NCBI RefSeq assembly: GCF_905220565.1
Contig: NC_059397.1
Coordinates: 15,191,001-15,255,000, forward strand
From: Melitaea cinxia
Taxonomy: Eukaryota; Arthropoda; Insecta; Lepidoptera; Nymphalidae
DNA: 64,000 nucleotides
Direction: 5' to 3'
Each line of letters opens with the position of its first letter. The first letter of the stretch is position 1. Positions 31,045 to 45,111 of this stretch are shown here, piece after piece. Position numbers and translations under genes: made by a program. The notes below the pieces were generated by a model. That model had not been told where the DNA came from and ran no database searches. It worked only from the letters and a program-made list of their open reading frames with translations.

Positions 31045-34000
31045 ATAAATATGCAATTAAGTAAATTAATTTTCATTTTAAAACGCCCTTTTGTTCTTAA
31101 AGACGTGTCAAAAATTGGTTGAAAATGTTTATACGATTTTATGAGATCGAAACAGCATTTTCAAATTTTTATTTTTTTAAACTTGAATGACAATTACTTA
31201 AACTAAAAAGGGTTAAAAGTTATTCTGTTAATTAAATTATTTCTACATTAAATATTAGTTTAAAAAAAAAACAAAAAATGAATTTGGCGGTAGTTTTAAA
31301 AATATACAAATAAAACTATTTGTAAAATGAAAAAAAAGTTCAAATACCCACACTCATACAAATACAAATGTGTTTAAGTACATATATTTTTAACTCCAAA
31401 CACGTAACATGGTATACAAACGGAAAGCGGGTATTAAATGTATGAAAATGTAAAACGATATTCCACTAGCAACAGTGCCATGTCTGAAACTCGGTTAATA
31501 ATCACTCGTGCTGCCCACCGCAATAACATAATGGCTTCTAAATCATGATTAGGTCAGCTTGATTGTGGTTTGGCTGCACATTTTGTGTGAGCCCAATATT
31601 CAAGCATAGTTCACAATGTTCGGTATTGGACTACATGTAACAAGAAACTTGGAATTTAAAATTAGTTTAGGAAAGTTTTAATTACATTTCAAGAAATTTA
31701 TAATTTGAATAATAATTAATTAATTTTACTAACTTATTTTACTAGGGTCGTTGTTATTTTATACAATTAAACTTTATGGTTAATAAGAATTTATAATTTA
31801 ATCGTAATGTATTCAAAGCTGATAATGAACTTTAAAATAATCACTCTTTTTATCTACACACATTTAATAAAATTACAAACTATACTTTGATACGTGTTAT
31901 GTATGAAATATAATTTTAGAAATCATCAAATTTTGTGCTAAGAAGCCTACAATTTTTATTAATACCTATATCGAAACACGAATGACATGCATTCGGTAAA
32001 ATGATTAATTTAATCTAATAAGCAGTCAATTTAGTTTAATAAATAAAATATGTACAACAATAATTGATATCTTCTACATGGATTTAAAATTAAGATTAAA
32101 AATACACTGAAATTAATAAATTTCATCAAAGAAAATTTACGATAAAATTTTAAATGAATTATTTATTTCATGGAATACAAAAGCAGAAAATGCAAATAAA
32201 GATTATTAAAAATAATCTTTATTAAGTTCGTGTCATTGTGTGATCGAATATTTCGTCATAAGAATAACGTAATATAGATTCATAATATATTTTTTCATCA
32301 GACAGAACAAAAAATGTTCTGGTGCGAGTTTGAAAATATTTCGTTGGTTTTATAAAAAAAGGTTAAGCAAGTATATAATAATACAAAACCACCCCAACTG
32401 CATCATGTCACCCTAAAGGTGCTATTATGGTCATATCCAAAAGGTCTCAACGGAACCCACAATTTATGTGAATCCGTTACATTCCGTCCATCTATCTAAC
32501 CCTCAGCTGTCAGTTTTATTATTTATTCTAAAGCAGGTAGAAACTTAAATTTTCAAAGAATTTTGTGTACTATGCGAACAAACATAAATTTCCATTTAAG
32601 CACATATTTTTTGGCGCTTTATTGAAACGATTTTATAAGTGTGGGTAGAATTAGTAGATGTGGGTAATAGAAGTGTTCGCCCTTCAAGTGCGAGCGAATG
32701 TTGCATCTGGCTCGTTTTTTTTTGTAATTCGACCCAAAACCCTGCTCCCTGTTACCTGCTTATTTATTCGTTAAACGAATTTACATGTAAAAAAATTATA
32801 TGCGTAGAAATAAGAACCTTTACATCTTGTCTTCAATAATCTAATATCAATAAAGTTAAATATATTTAAAACCTTAACATGAATTAAAATATAATTAACA
32901 TAAATATGAAGTAAATACTCATGACCCAAGACGTAACACCAGATTAAAGTCCAAGTATGGGTAAAAAAATGAGTGTCAAGGCTGAAGTCGTTGCAATTGT
33001 TTTAGTCATCATGTCTTGCAAATCGTACGATTTTTTTACATACATACTCGTATCATTTGACTTATAGTTACATATATGTATGTTTTTATCAAATAACTTA
33101 TCGTGTGTATCTACGATATCTATTTCTTAGGAGAGTTCCTCCATTGATCTTCTTAAGCGTGATTGTTTTATTGTATTGCATCATATATTCGAATTTAAAA
33201 TTCAAGTTTCACATTTAGCTAAATTTTTAAAATGATATCTTATAAAGCTAAATTGGTTTTAATTAAATTAATTGACAAGTACGATGATTTTTGAAAATGT
33301 GAAAGCGTATACTTTCGTACTTGACTGTATTAATCGATTGTCAAATAAATTACTTATATGCATTGAGTTACTATTATACGCTAGTAATAATAGTTCAATG
33401 CTTATATGTACTTTTAATAACTACAAATTAATTAGTAACTTAACATTTAAAGCAACTTAAATTACGACATAGCCAACATTTATCAATTTATTTAAATTAT
33501 ACCCTCAATTGTAGTAGTTTTCATATTACTCGTATCAAAAGAATTAATTAATAATATCATAATATCTTTTGCTTTGTTAAGTTTTAATATAGTTTTATTG
33601 GAATATAGTTGAGGATTTAATCTCTTTATAGATTGAATAACAAATGAAATCATATTCTTTGCAATTTTAAGTGGATTGATTGTAAAGTATAAGTAGAACT
33701 ATTGTTTGACAATTTTGATAAGCTATAAATAACTTGCCTTGTTTGTTTTCTTTATAACTTTAGATTTTTTTGCAAATATTAACTGATATTATATTTTGCT
33801 TTGGTGCGGTGTTGGTCATTTAGTTACCAACAAACAGTGTTAAAATTCAAGGTGTGCTGCCGCGACCTCAGTTGCCGGTTTTAATAGTAGCAAAAACGAC
33901 CTTTATTCTCATCACGTTTAGAAACAAAATACAATGTACAGTTTAAATACATTCGTAATACTACCTTAAGCATGTGAAATAAAAACTAATCTATGGTTTT

Positions 34001-34136
34001 AATTATCATGTAAATGATGTATTAAAAATGTTAAAGTACATATTATTAAAGATATAATAAAAGCGAAATAAAATGTACAACCGTAAAATTTATTTATGTT
34101 TAAAATGTAGGTATAGTAAAAATAAACTGTCAACTT
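31045..34136. other. PGRMC intron 1
   Basis: About 3.1 kb of AT-rich DNA. No gene, RNA or dispersed repeat of the families listed here was recognised. Confidence 0.5.
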
Positions 34137-34138
34137 AC

Positions 34139-34430
34139 CGGGTCCGTAAAATCTCTTTCCTTTGGTCACGTCGAAAATAATACCATTAACGGCCAGTAAT
34201 ACTCTTCCTTCTCCTTTTGTACCATCGTATTGATTTAATTCGGCAACAGTCATATCCTTTCTCAGTCGTAACAACGGCGGTGGGGAAGGAGGTAATGGGG
34301 TATCGTCCTCTGGTTCCATGTGCGACTTTATTATCTTATAAAGAAGGTATGCTATGATAACCAACAACGTCACATTTACAGGACTCTGCATTTCATCCCA
34401 CAGTGAGACTGGAGCTTCGTTTTCCGCCAT
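34139..34430 (-). CDS. Membrane-associated progesterone receptor component (PGRMC/MSBP), exon 1
   Basis: Start ATG at 34430-34428 in context AAACATGG. The frame continues upstream only through a TTG, so this ATG is chosen. Exon 1 encodes residues 1-97: an N-terminal stretch, one membrane span at about 18-34 (VNVTLLVIIAYLLYKII), a Pro-rich linker (LPPSPPP) and the start of the cytochrome b5-like domain (DMTVAELNQYDG, VNGIIFDVTKG, RFYGPG). The donor is CCCG|GTAAGT. With exons 2 and 3 the protein has 182 residues, close to family size. Family role: ER and other membrane heme-binding proteins that bind and support cytochromes P450 and sterol handling. In insects the orthologue is often called membrane steroid binding protein. 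No neighbouring gene suggests a more specific job. Confidence 0.93.
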
Positions 34431-35205
34431 GTTTATACAAATATACACGTCTTTATCGCACGAGCTGTTCAAATGGACTGACTATTTATCAACTATTGAG
34501 TGCGTAACACAAGGTCAACGTATACCGTTCCAGTTGTTTATCGATGAGAGAACGATATCAACAGCGCGTTAAATGTTTTGAATGTTACCAACATGACGGC
34601 GAGATATATGAAGTTTTGTGAATTGTAATGTGAATATCGTTCGTTACTAAGGTCGCAGAGATCATTCGCATGAATGATATATTACTGACGTATGTTTTTT
34701 TTGTATCATGTTCAATCGTTTTCGTTAAATCGATTTTATTTTATTTTTGTCAAAAAAAAAAAAAATACTGTTAAAAATTTTAATGTGTTACTTTTTTAGA
34801 ATCGATGTGTTTCAAAACACGATGAAACGAAAGTGAGTTACGTTTCGACATAGTATCGAAAAAAAAACCGAAATTACTTTTAAAGTACTTTATTACTATT
34901 TTAATTAAAACAACTTAATCCTATAAACGATGATTCCACTTCGATGTGGGAATATGGAATGAACGCTTAAAAAAAAATAATACTTAAAACTAAATCCATG
35001 GGAACATTACGCTGTTGCTGCATTGACACTTTTATTCGGTAAATATAAATTGAATGAAATGCAACGTAGACAATCCCCATATGATGATAGTATTATGTAA
35101 TTAGTGCGTCACGATAAAGAGAAATAAATAAACGTAAAAGATTAACTCAGCGAGAGAATGAAATGGAATGGAAAGAATGAAATATACATTACACAGTATT
35201 TGTTT
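34431..35205. other. Upstream region of the PGRMC gene
   Basis: Should hold the 5' UTR and promoter on the minus strand. No TATA box or initiator is confidently assigned. A poly(A) run at 34752-34764 is present. Confidence 0.4.
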
Positions 35206-35850
35206 TTTTACCGACTTCAAAAAAGGAGGACGTCACTCAATTCGACCATATATATTTTTTATGTATGTTCAAGGATAACTTCGTCGGTTATGAACCGATT
35301 TTGATATTTCTTTTTTTGTTGGAATGGAGATATCCTAAGTGTGGTACCAGAAAACTAGGATCTGATGATAGGATCCCAGAGAAATCGAGGGAACCCCTCG
35401 AAAATCGTAGTGACGACCAGTGCGTTTGATAATTTTTGTCGTCTACTTACGTTGCACTTATTACTTTGTTGGTTTCATATTATGTAAGTTTCTCTAAATA
35501 AATTATTATTATTTTTTATTACTTGTCGATGTAATTGAAGTCGGTATTTTTTCGTTTGCGAGCAAACACAATTATTTAATTAATTTATTTTTCACTGAGA
35601 AAAAAATCGACTATCGATCGAAATCGAATAGATCTAGTAGGCTACTTTTCAGAAGTTTCGCTTCTCCCGTGTATGAATTGCATACACACACACTTGGTAT
35701 ATATTTTTCTAACGTACAAAAGTGTGTTTCACTGGTGTTTCATACCTTGAAGATTAGTAGTGCTTCTCTATAGATGAAGTCGAATACAATTTCAATAATT
35801 CTTCGTAACCCAGGTCACCCAGGTGTAACACATTAGGATGAGAGCATCGA
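35206..35850 (+). repeat. MITE-like family F, long copy 4
   Basis: Starts ACCGACTTCAAAAAAGGAGG and ends in the same extra segment as 27104-27430, near AGGTGTAACACATTAGGATG. It is inverted relative to 27104-27836 and very similar by eye. Confidence 0.75.
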
Positions 35851-38394
35851 ATATGAATGAGCCGACTAGATTTTTCCATTAAAAGAGTTCACGTCCATGT
35901 TAATATACCCTTTGTCGTTTCACATAAAATAGTATTAATCCCATTCGTATGAAGTCAAACTTAAAAATATAACATAAGCACCAAAGAATAAGTAGCTTAT
36001 TAAAATAACTACTTTGTAACAATATTTTCATTTTTCTGTGTAGTTGAATAAGTCAAATAAGACGCTTCTTTTAATAACAAACCATTTAAACATGATGAGA
36101 GCTTGACCCATTTTTATTAATAGGAACGAAATTGAAGAGAGTACTCATTGAATTACTTCTCTATTTAAAATATTATTATGTTTTAAAATATGATTCAAAC
36201 AACGAATTTTAATGAATTTCAACGAAAATATTTTGTATAACTTTGATGATTTTCCGACTAATTGGCTGATAAATGTCTGGATTCTTGGGTAGACTATTTT
36301 CTGTAGTAATGTTATTTAATAATAATGTGAATGTTTTCAATGTTAATTGAAGGGATTATTTATAACGTTCTGCAAGGTAGATGGGCATATGATATGGGCC
36401 GATGAACAATGCGAAGTGATAAAACACGACTGTAAATATTATAAACTTAAGTTTTCACGATGAGCATAGATTGTATCACTGGATAAACTCGAGTTAGCCT
36501 ATATTTTAGACGAAATTAAAGAAGATATAATTTCAGACTCTAACTATAATTAACTCAAATTAGCCTATGTAACGACAATTTTTTTTTATCTTAAACAGAA
36601 AATAATTGAAAACGTATGTATTATTTATAATTGTTTTAATATTAAATTATTCCTTCGAGTCTATCATATATGTTTCACATACTATCCAATCGAAATGCAG
36701 ATTGAGAATGTGTATTAATTACACGTACTTTGACGTACGTACCTTGAATGAAATCTCGAACACCCTGTTTTGTAAAACGACGTAATTTTTGACCAATATT
36801 TTTTATTTAAAAGGTTTTATTTATACAGTGGTAAATGTACCTTTTACTATTTGTAGAATACCCCAAACAATACATACACCCAAAACAGTTGTGTTACAGA
36901 TACGTGCCCCATAATGACATAATAACTTTGGGGTGTCGGAAATTATGTACTACATAAAATATGCGTATGTCATACATATATTTCTACAATGTTTGTTAGT
37001 GTTACTTAGAATTGTATTATATCGAGGAATATTGTGAGACACGTTAATATACTATATTTAGAAGCATATTAACGTGGAGGGAGATTTTCTTTCTAAGTAT
37101 ACCCTTCATTATCAAACAATAAAGAAATTGTTAAATACAAAATATTTTAGACTTAAAAAAGGCAATAAAAAAAAAACAGTACATAAAAGTATTAAATTAC
37201 GGAATTGAAAAAGGTTGTTTCGTTCTTTGATGCCATTTTAAAATCGTTGGTAATTGCCCGTTAATTTGAAGGCAAATACGTCCAATGTATTATTAGTGAG
37301 AGAGTATTTTCATTGTATTTACTGTCTTTATCTCCTAAAGTACGTAATTGGCGTAAGAGGAGAATTTCGCTTCTTGATGGTAGTTTGCTGGAAGTTTCGT
37401 TCTACGATTAAGATATTTAATTTCTTAAACTGAATTAATTTTGTTTTATTTTTTATTTTTATTAAAATACTAAGGAGCAATGTCAGGCGTAACATCTACT
37501 TGGTTCTTAACACTTTTGGTCTAGAATTAAGACTTCTGCAGACTGTTAAATTACAAATTTATTAAACTACTTATTACATAACATCAAGGATTTTCTTTAT
37601 TTTAAGTCGCTAATCGCAGAATCCAACAACTGGATAGAATAATGGAACCAGATATCGTCGCGCTTAAATTCATCTTCATTCTTAATATATATTTGGATTA
37701 AATATTTGGACTTATATCTGAAACATGTGATCACACATATCACAATGAAGCAATATGGATGGTAAAATTCCAATCCTCTCCCACACAAGATATATTAATT
37801 TTCAGTTGTAAAACGTTAACAATCTGCTACAGCACAGTAACGCTAATCTTAATTATATTAAAGTAAAAAACTTGGCTGCGTACTCAGTAAAGTAAGTTCC
37901 AACTTCTTTTCATAAAAAAATTCAAACTATTGATCATCCAGTGCTATACTAAATCCGAATTTGGACACGGTATTTCAATAGCCCTATCTCTAAACTTTAG
38001 CTAAACCTCGACGCTTTTAGGCTTGCTATTAGCAAAATTAAAATCCTTCGGCGGTAATATATTACGTTGCAATTTCTTTTTGGTATCGAATATTTAACAA
38101 ATACATTAGTTATTACATTATTGTAGAAGTGATGTTCTGAAAATTAACTTAAAAATATTTTCAATTAAATAGTTTTCAAAAATTTTTTTTTCGTAAATAA
38201 TTATTTCGTTTTTACTGTCTTACAAAGTTTTAAGATCATTAAGATGAATTTGGTTTTTTTTTTCTAACTGATGTATATGGCTATGGCTTCACTATTAGTC
38301 ACGTAAGGGTACAAAAGCTGTAGAGCAGATGCGTGCAACCTTTTTTGCCGGTCGACGAGCCACACTTCTGACCAATGTTCGCATGGACACCAAC
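35851..38394. other. AT-rich intergenic DNA
   Basis: No gene, RNA or clear repeat seen. The 63-codon frame at 37597-37788 is unrecognised. Confidence 0.4.
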
Positions 38395-38690
38395 ACTCGA
38401 CACTAACCTTTCAACTGAGGTAGGGCACAGCAGGAATTTCCTGCTCAAAATATGGAGCAGCCCGACTGGGGTAGTACCTCGACCTTACAGAAGATCACAG
38501 CAAAATAATACTGTTTTCAAGCAGTATTGTGTTCCTGTTGGTGAGTAAGGTGACCAGAGCTCCTGGGGGATATGGGATTGGGTCGGCAACGCGCTTGCGA
38601 TGCTTTTGGTGTGGCAGGTGTCTATAAGCTACGGTAATCGCTTACCATCAGGTGAGCCGTACGCTTGTTTGCCGACCTAGTGACATAAAA
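38395..38690 (-). repeat. Dispersed repeat family A, copy 3 (most complete)
   Basis: Reads on the minus strand from TATGTCACTAGGTCGGCAAA through GTACGGCTCACCTGATGGTA to GAGCAGGAAATTCCTGCTGT. It serves as the best reference for the split copy 2. Confidence 0.75.
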
Positions 38691-39544
38691 AAAAACTAAA
38701 GTGTAAAAGCGAATAACTACATATTTGGAATCCAGGAAATATGTAGACCAGATAGAGATGCTTTACGCTTTTTTTTTTAATCTTAAACAAACTTGACAAT
38801 AATGGACAACTAGACCTTCTCCACTGACAGAGGCAACTATATTGTTTCTACGTTCTGTAGGCTCTCGTCGTCATCCTAAACCGAGGTACGATCTTACAAT
38901 AGAAGATTCGGACGGACTTTGGTTCCCAGTCCTACTAAGCGATTCCATTATCACGGCTGGGTCTTTGTAACGTGAACCCCCGACCGGCGCTGTTGTGAAG
39001 ACTGCTAGGGCCAACAAAAACACACATTTCGAAAAAAAAAAAAACAACCAAATCCTAAACCTTTTTTACTAGACGACGCTCAAATGTATAGGTCATTAGT
39101 GTTTGTTAATATTGCAGTCGTAAAGTAATTATTGTAATTTTATTAGTTTTCTTCTTTTTCAATATTTAGCATTTTTGCTTCCTAAACAAATCTATTTCCA
39201 ATGATATAATGAGTTTCATCGATAAGATCTCCGAAAACGCACGCTAGCTCTTACTTTAAACGTAACTTAGCTTAACACCAACAATAGGTCATTTATAAGT
39301 ATAACGTATACGCGACACAGAAATCATGACATTAAACTGAGTATTATTTTGTTCACTTTTCACGTGTTACTTGCTAGTTGCCATGTCTAAATGACACGTG
39401 TAAATTTGAAATTCGTTAAAAGTCACACACATTTTTAGATGATGGTGGATTTTAGATAGGATTTTAGAGGATGTTAGAGGATGTGATTATAACAGTATGG
39501 AGTGGATAGTTTGTTAACATAGTGTTCATATGAGACATACAAGA
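38691..39544. other. Non-coding with one coding-like scrap
   Basis: 38808-38970 contains a 55-codon open frame on plus (for example PRYDLTIEDSDGLWFPVLL), with higher GC than its surroundings. It is unrecognised and probably a transposon relic. Confidence 0.25.
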
Positions 39545-39955
39545 CCAATACCCCGAGTATACAGCATGATAAAATTATTCCCGTATCCTGTTCCTGTCTC
39601 CTTTCTGGGTTATGGTATTCGCATGTATAATAAAATCCCACAAACAATTTTGAAATTGTCTCAACATAAATTTAAAGTTTATATTAAAAAATAATAATAG
39701 ATTAAAGATTACATAGTTGATAAAGTTGTGTGGACTTAGTGACGCTGTATTTTATGCAATATATTACTAATTTTGTACTAAAACACAGTTCATATAATAT
39801 TATTTTTAGTTTCTCTGCAAAATCTACATTTCAAATCGGTGGTAGCATTACTTTTTCAAAAGTAATAATCAATTTTAAATTTTAATTTGTAAAACGTCGA
39901 TTCGAAAGTACTCCTGGGGGCCTATTTGAATAAAGTTGTTTTTGATTTTGATTAA
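39545..39955 (+). mobile_element. LINE 3' end, family H, copy 1
   Basis: A short C-terminal frame (GYGIRMYNKIPQTILKLSQ, then KFKVYIKK and stop), followed by a 3' UTR ending TATTTGAATAAAGTTG plus TTTTTGATTTTGATT. This resembles Jockey-like LINE 3' ends. Also at 49715-50436 (interrupted) and 57628-57905 (inverted). Confidence 0.65.
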
Positions 39956-40455
39956 ATTTATACAAATATTGCCTTAAAGAGATTAAATGCTATTGAAATT
40001 GTAAAAACATTGATCCTTGAATGTCATGTTTAGATAAGGTCGAATGTAGAAACAATATTAACTGAACAAGAATACTAAATTATTAGGTCAATATTGCTTT
40101 TTAAGCAAATTGTTCTATGTATATACAAAAACAAATCCTCATTCAGTGTCGAGTATGAATATTGCATAGCAATCTATTTCAGGAATAAAACATTTTCAGC
40201 GCCGCTAAAGTTCAACATCACTTTAAAATATTCCGCTCTGTACTCCTGAAACCTGGATTAAATTTAAATAATATGAATTCTAAATCGTATCAAAATATAG
40301 ATGGTTAGACTGAGCGCTAACTCGCGCCGGGTTATACGAATCAAACTATAGTATCGCTAAATTGAATATGTAAAACCGACTAAAAATATATATAAAAGTA
40401 TAGTTTTTAATTACGAGGTAGTAAATAAAAAGTGAGTGTACTATTCTAAAACTTA
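39956..40455. other. AT-rich intergenic DNA
   Basis: Nothing recognised. Confidence 0.4.
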
Positions 40456-40672
40456 TACTTGTCATCATCATTATCATTACAGCCTATACAGTCCACTGCC
40501 AGACATAGGCCTCCACAAGTTCACGCCAAAAATGCGTGAATTCATGTGTGTTGCCCATAGTCCGAAGAGGTTGCTGCCCGTCTTCGGCCTGTGTATTTCA
40601 AAGCCAGCTGGTTATCCCGCCATCGGTCGGCTTAATCCACCACGCCGCTCCAATACGGGTTGTATAGTTATA
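40456..40672 (-). repeat. Chimeric repeat: family C joined to family B
   Basis: From the right, family B sequence (CAACCCGTATTGGAGCGGCG, TGGTGGATTAAG) switches near 40635 to family C sequence (CCGACCGATGGCGGGATAAC) and continues to the C tail at 40456. Confidence 0.55.
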
Positions 40673-40747
40673 CATAGAAACATAATAATTATTTAATTAT
40701 TAATTTTAATAAGATTTCATCATGTGTTATTATATAATATTTATTTT

Positions 40748-40935
40748 TTCTGGTGTATACCGTATATGAACTGATACGTCCTTTATGAAATGATTTTAAT
40801 AATTCTTTTTTTTGTTTCGAAAATCGTAGTGACGACTAGTGCGTTTATTAATTTTTTCGTCTACTTACTTTGTATTACTTGTCGATGTAATTGAAGTCGG
40901 GTTTTTTCGTTTGCGAGCAATCACAATTATCAAAA
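40748..40935 (+). repeat. MITE-like family F, internally deleted copy
   Basis: Keeps both ends, with a short middle (GAAAATCGTAGTGACGAC) between, and ends TTGAAGTCGG then TTTGCGAGCAATCACAATTA. Confidence 0.6.
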
Positions 40936-41992
40936 AACGAATATTTGAATTTTCTATCAATACCTTTATTATTTTCTTTATCTCTAAAGCGAATATGGCT
41001 TGGATTTAATCCGTATCTCAATCGATATAGTGTACGATAAGTGTTGCACGTTTCGATTACATTTTAACCTTTATGCTAAGGTCGTAAGATCTACAGATAT
41101 TTGGTGGGTTTACTGTACTGTCCGTAGTCTGTGCCAGTACAGAAGTTAGACCAAGTTTTGGATCAGTAATGTTTTAATGCACTCGCCTAGCTAGTGGTTT
41201 AATAAGAAACTGTTTCCATTTTCGACAGCATTTTTTTAGAGTTTATTCTTTAAGAAATGATATGGCATGAAAAAATATAGGGAGTGAAATCTTATGAAAC
41301 AGTGACGTAACCTGCCTTGAAAGTAACGTTTAACGAGCAACAATGCGTATTAACGCATAATGCGAGAAAGAGATGAATATATTTTTAAATATTACAGTAA
41401 TCTTTGAGGAGGAAATTCCAGTTACGTGACAGAATTGACATACATACTTTTTTATTATTTGTACTTTTATATCTAGCCACTCCCGCCACTTACAGTAAGT
41501 TCCGACCATAAGTCGTTTAACCTTCGTTAACAGAGACCGGCATTTTATAGTGTGTCTGCACTTGTTTTATGAAAACATTTAATATAGTTGTTGGATTAAA
41601 CTCCAATAGGTGTGAAAGATATAACAGTCGCATATATTTGCGTCAACTCCATCAAGTAGGTGATCTCTAATCTCAACTTAGGGAACGTCATTTGTAACAA
41701 ATACTATGGACGAATTCCACAATGAAGGTACAACATTGCTGTAACGTATAACTTCGACTATCGTAATGGCATCTGCAACGTTAAGCAGCATTCGGCGTAG
41801 AGTGGACGGTGCACTGCTTGACCTTAATACATAGTGTATTATATAATAAAATAAATAAATTAAATTATAAAAACATCGTTCGAAATTTATGTATATCATG
41901 TACACATAACGTTTTTATTTATGTATATAGTTTTTTTCACAATATTTTTTATAAGGATTAGGTATTGTTACAATTACAATACGTCCTTTTTA
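40936..41992. other. AT-rich intergenic DNA
   Basis: No gene or repeat recognised. A 75-codon minus frame at 41678-41905 is unsupported. Confidence 0.35.
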
Positions 41993-42425
41993 AACCGACT
42001 TCAAAAAAGGGGGAGGTTACTCAATTCGATCGTATGTATGTATGTTCGGGTTTAACTTCGTCGTTTATGAACCAATTTTGATAATCTTTTTTTGTCAGAA
42101 AGAATATATGCTAAGTGTGGTACCATGATAAAGAAACCAAGATCTGATGATGGAATCCCTGAGAAATCGAAGGACACCCTCGAAAATCCGCATAACCTTA
42201 TACTAAGGTGTACCGATTTTAATGATTTTTAATTTTATCGAAAGCCGATGTTTATCATGTGGTTACACTAAAATTTCATCGAGATTTGATTACAACTTTT
42301 GGAGTAATCTTTGATAATGCGTATTTACTTGACTATTTTTTTCGTCTACCTACGTTGTATTATTTGTCAATGTAATTGAAGTCGGTTTTTTTTCGTTTGC
42401 CAGCAAACAAAATTATTAATCCCTA
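41993..42425 (+). repeat. MITE-like family F, copy 6
   Basis: AACCGACTTCAAAAAAGGGG to AATTGAAGTCGGT then TTTGCCAGCAAACAAAATTA. Near full length. Confidence 0.75.
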
Positions 42426-45111
42426 ACTTTTTTTATTTGTTAACTAATACAAAATCGCATTTTAAATTTATTATTATTTAATAGGCCTTAAAACTAAATC
42501 CATAATTATATTATAAATGTGAAGGTAAGCTTGTTTTTTACACTTTCCCGCGAAAACTATTTAACTGATTATCATGAAGCTTTGTACATATATTCTTGGA
42601 GGTATTAGAACTTAGAAGTTGCATGAGAAACTTTAAAAAAAAATCAATGCTAGCGAAATCGCGCGTATAAGCAAGTATATAATATAATTTCTAATATTAG
42701 TCTTTATTAATTAATCTTGTCAAGATTTAAAGTTTATTTTAGAATTGTTTATTATAAGTATGTGTACATTTTAAACTTAGAACATTTAATTTGTAATTAT
42801 TAATAATTTTTTGTGGCTTAAAATAAATCATACTGTATTGAGAAGTTAATATACAATATAATTATCTACAATTGATTGTAGGGTCAAGGTATCGCGGTGA
42901 TCTATTCAAGGGCAGACAATATTTGTCAAAAGCAATAAACCCTACTTCAATAAAAGAAATTTTTATTTGAAATGTTGACGTCATTTCAATATTTAATAAT
43001 ACCTACCCTTATACTTTATTTATTGCCAATATCAATATCTCATATTCATGATAATATATTATAAATATGAACTGTAGTTTAATAAACAATTATATAAATA
43101 TTATTTTCAATGTAATATGCAATAAAATAAAATAAATTAGAAATAAATGTAATATTTTTTGATATAACGTTGAAGTTATTGTGCAATCAAAATACTAGGA
43201 AGAAAAATTCGAGTGCAATGAAAACGTTCTTTAGTAGAAATACGTTGGCGGGTGGTAATCGAGCAACTTTGAAGACTGTTAGCTGTATGCATCCGAGATA
43301 GCTGGCGTCGAGATGTCATTATTCCTTCATATATGTTCTGTTAGCCGGATACTTTTTTGGTGTATGCTAGTAGTTATTATTTAATAAATAAAATTGATAA
43401 ATAAATTAAGACATGATGTTCATTTTACATTAAAATGAACAAATTAGTCTAACTAAGCAGCAGATTTGAACTGAACGGGTGGTTGCCCAGGCCCTAGGAA
43501 TTTCTATTAATCATACTATATACAGCGTGCTTGTACATTAATTATCTGTTCATGTTTCATGTTTTACATATACGAATTTCATTTTAAATTTTTTGCTAAC
43601 TATTTTTTACAATTACTTTATTTAATATAACTAAAAAGATAGGTATCAAATATTATTTAAAGTATATAACTTTATAAAGAACATGGATATTCGTTTACGA
43701 TATTTAGACAAAAATTCGCAAAGCCAACTAATTAATAACTTTATACATTCATTTAAAATATTGAAATGGCTTGATAAAATATATATAAAAGGGATCATAT
43801 TAATAATGCTATGTAAATTTCTTATACAACTTTCCTTTATATCACGTCTTATAAAAGAAAGAGTCTGAAGGCGAAAAATAAATCCCGTAATACAATATAC
43901 TCAAAGTATGTTTAATAATTTACTTCAATTAATTTAATAATAATTTTATATTTACATTATTATTTTATATTTATTACTATGATAGTGTGATCCTTTTGTT
44001 TTTATAAATGATAAAATATTATATTTCGGAAATAATACTAATTTTACTACATTGAAAAATAGTTGGGGACATAAAATTAATGTGATTGAGATATAAATAG
44101 CTTAACAAATAAGATATAATACAACACTTATAAAGAAAAGTAAAAAGTTTGCAGTATAGCCTCTATTGTTACGGCTGCAAGATATGAGGCGTTTATATGT
44201 TCAATGTAGCACATTGCGTTTAGAATTTATATTATTTGTTAAAACGTGATACTTTTTAAATGATATGGAGATATTTGTATTTGCAAGCATTGAATCCTAA
44301 ACTATTACAAAATCTTTGGTTTATCCGTTGAGGTGAACCAGGGCTTGAAAGCCCCGTTTTACCATCTTGTGATAAACCTATCGGTAGTTTATGTACAAGA
44401 TAAACTTTATAATCAATCACACAGGTCCTCAGTCGAAAATATAAATTTGTTATAGGTCACTTATTTAGTAAATCAAAGAAGGTTACTAAAATATGTATCG
44501 ATAAGGAATTCACCAGAGTAGTTTTCGTAAAAGCATGCGAACTGTTTTGGGTGTTTATATGCGAGATATTGTAGATATAATATTTGCATCTCCTTATAAA
44601 GTTGCTCAGAACGAAACTTAAAAGTATCAACTAAATTCCACTGTATAACTTTAGTTAGTTTAAAAAGTTTAATAAAATAAATATATTTTAATGTTATTCG
44701 ATTTTACGTTCGAATAATATTTTCAATCCGATCTATACATGTATAGTGTACAGTTTACATGTGATTGAGAGACGATATGTGAAGGAAGGTCAATGAGGTA
44801 ACTCAAACCCGATGAAAATCGATCTAAAAATAAGTTTATTATGATAATCATACACAAGTCATATGTGCGGTAGTTTCAAAAGAACTAACCTAAATTAAAA
44901 AAAAGTTATTAAATTGTAAAGACAATTAAATTGCTGAATACACATTCATCATCAGGTAACTCTTACAATACTCATTAATGTATATTATATCAAGACGAAA
45001 ATAATAGAAAGTATTTTTGTTGTAGTATATTCAAATCTGTTAAATATACTTTGATACTGAAACATAAATTTGTTTGTCTAAATTTTAACAATTAGGCAAT
45101 GTACCGTTCTG
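42426..45111. other. AT-rich DNA with small remnants
   Basis: 42480-42670 resembles short lepidopteran elements (TTACACTTTCCCGCGAAAAC). 43240-43325 shares an imperfect block with 45560-45650. The 61-codon plus frame at 43683-43868 is not recognisable. Confidence 0.3.

Noticed and set aside
34431..34472. N-terminal extension of the PGRMC frame
   Set aside because: The apparent upstream start is a TTG; the ATG at 34430 has good context and gives the family's usual beginning.
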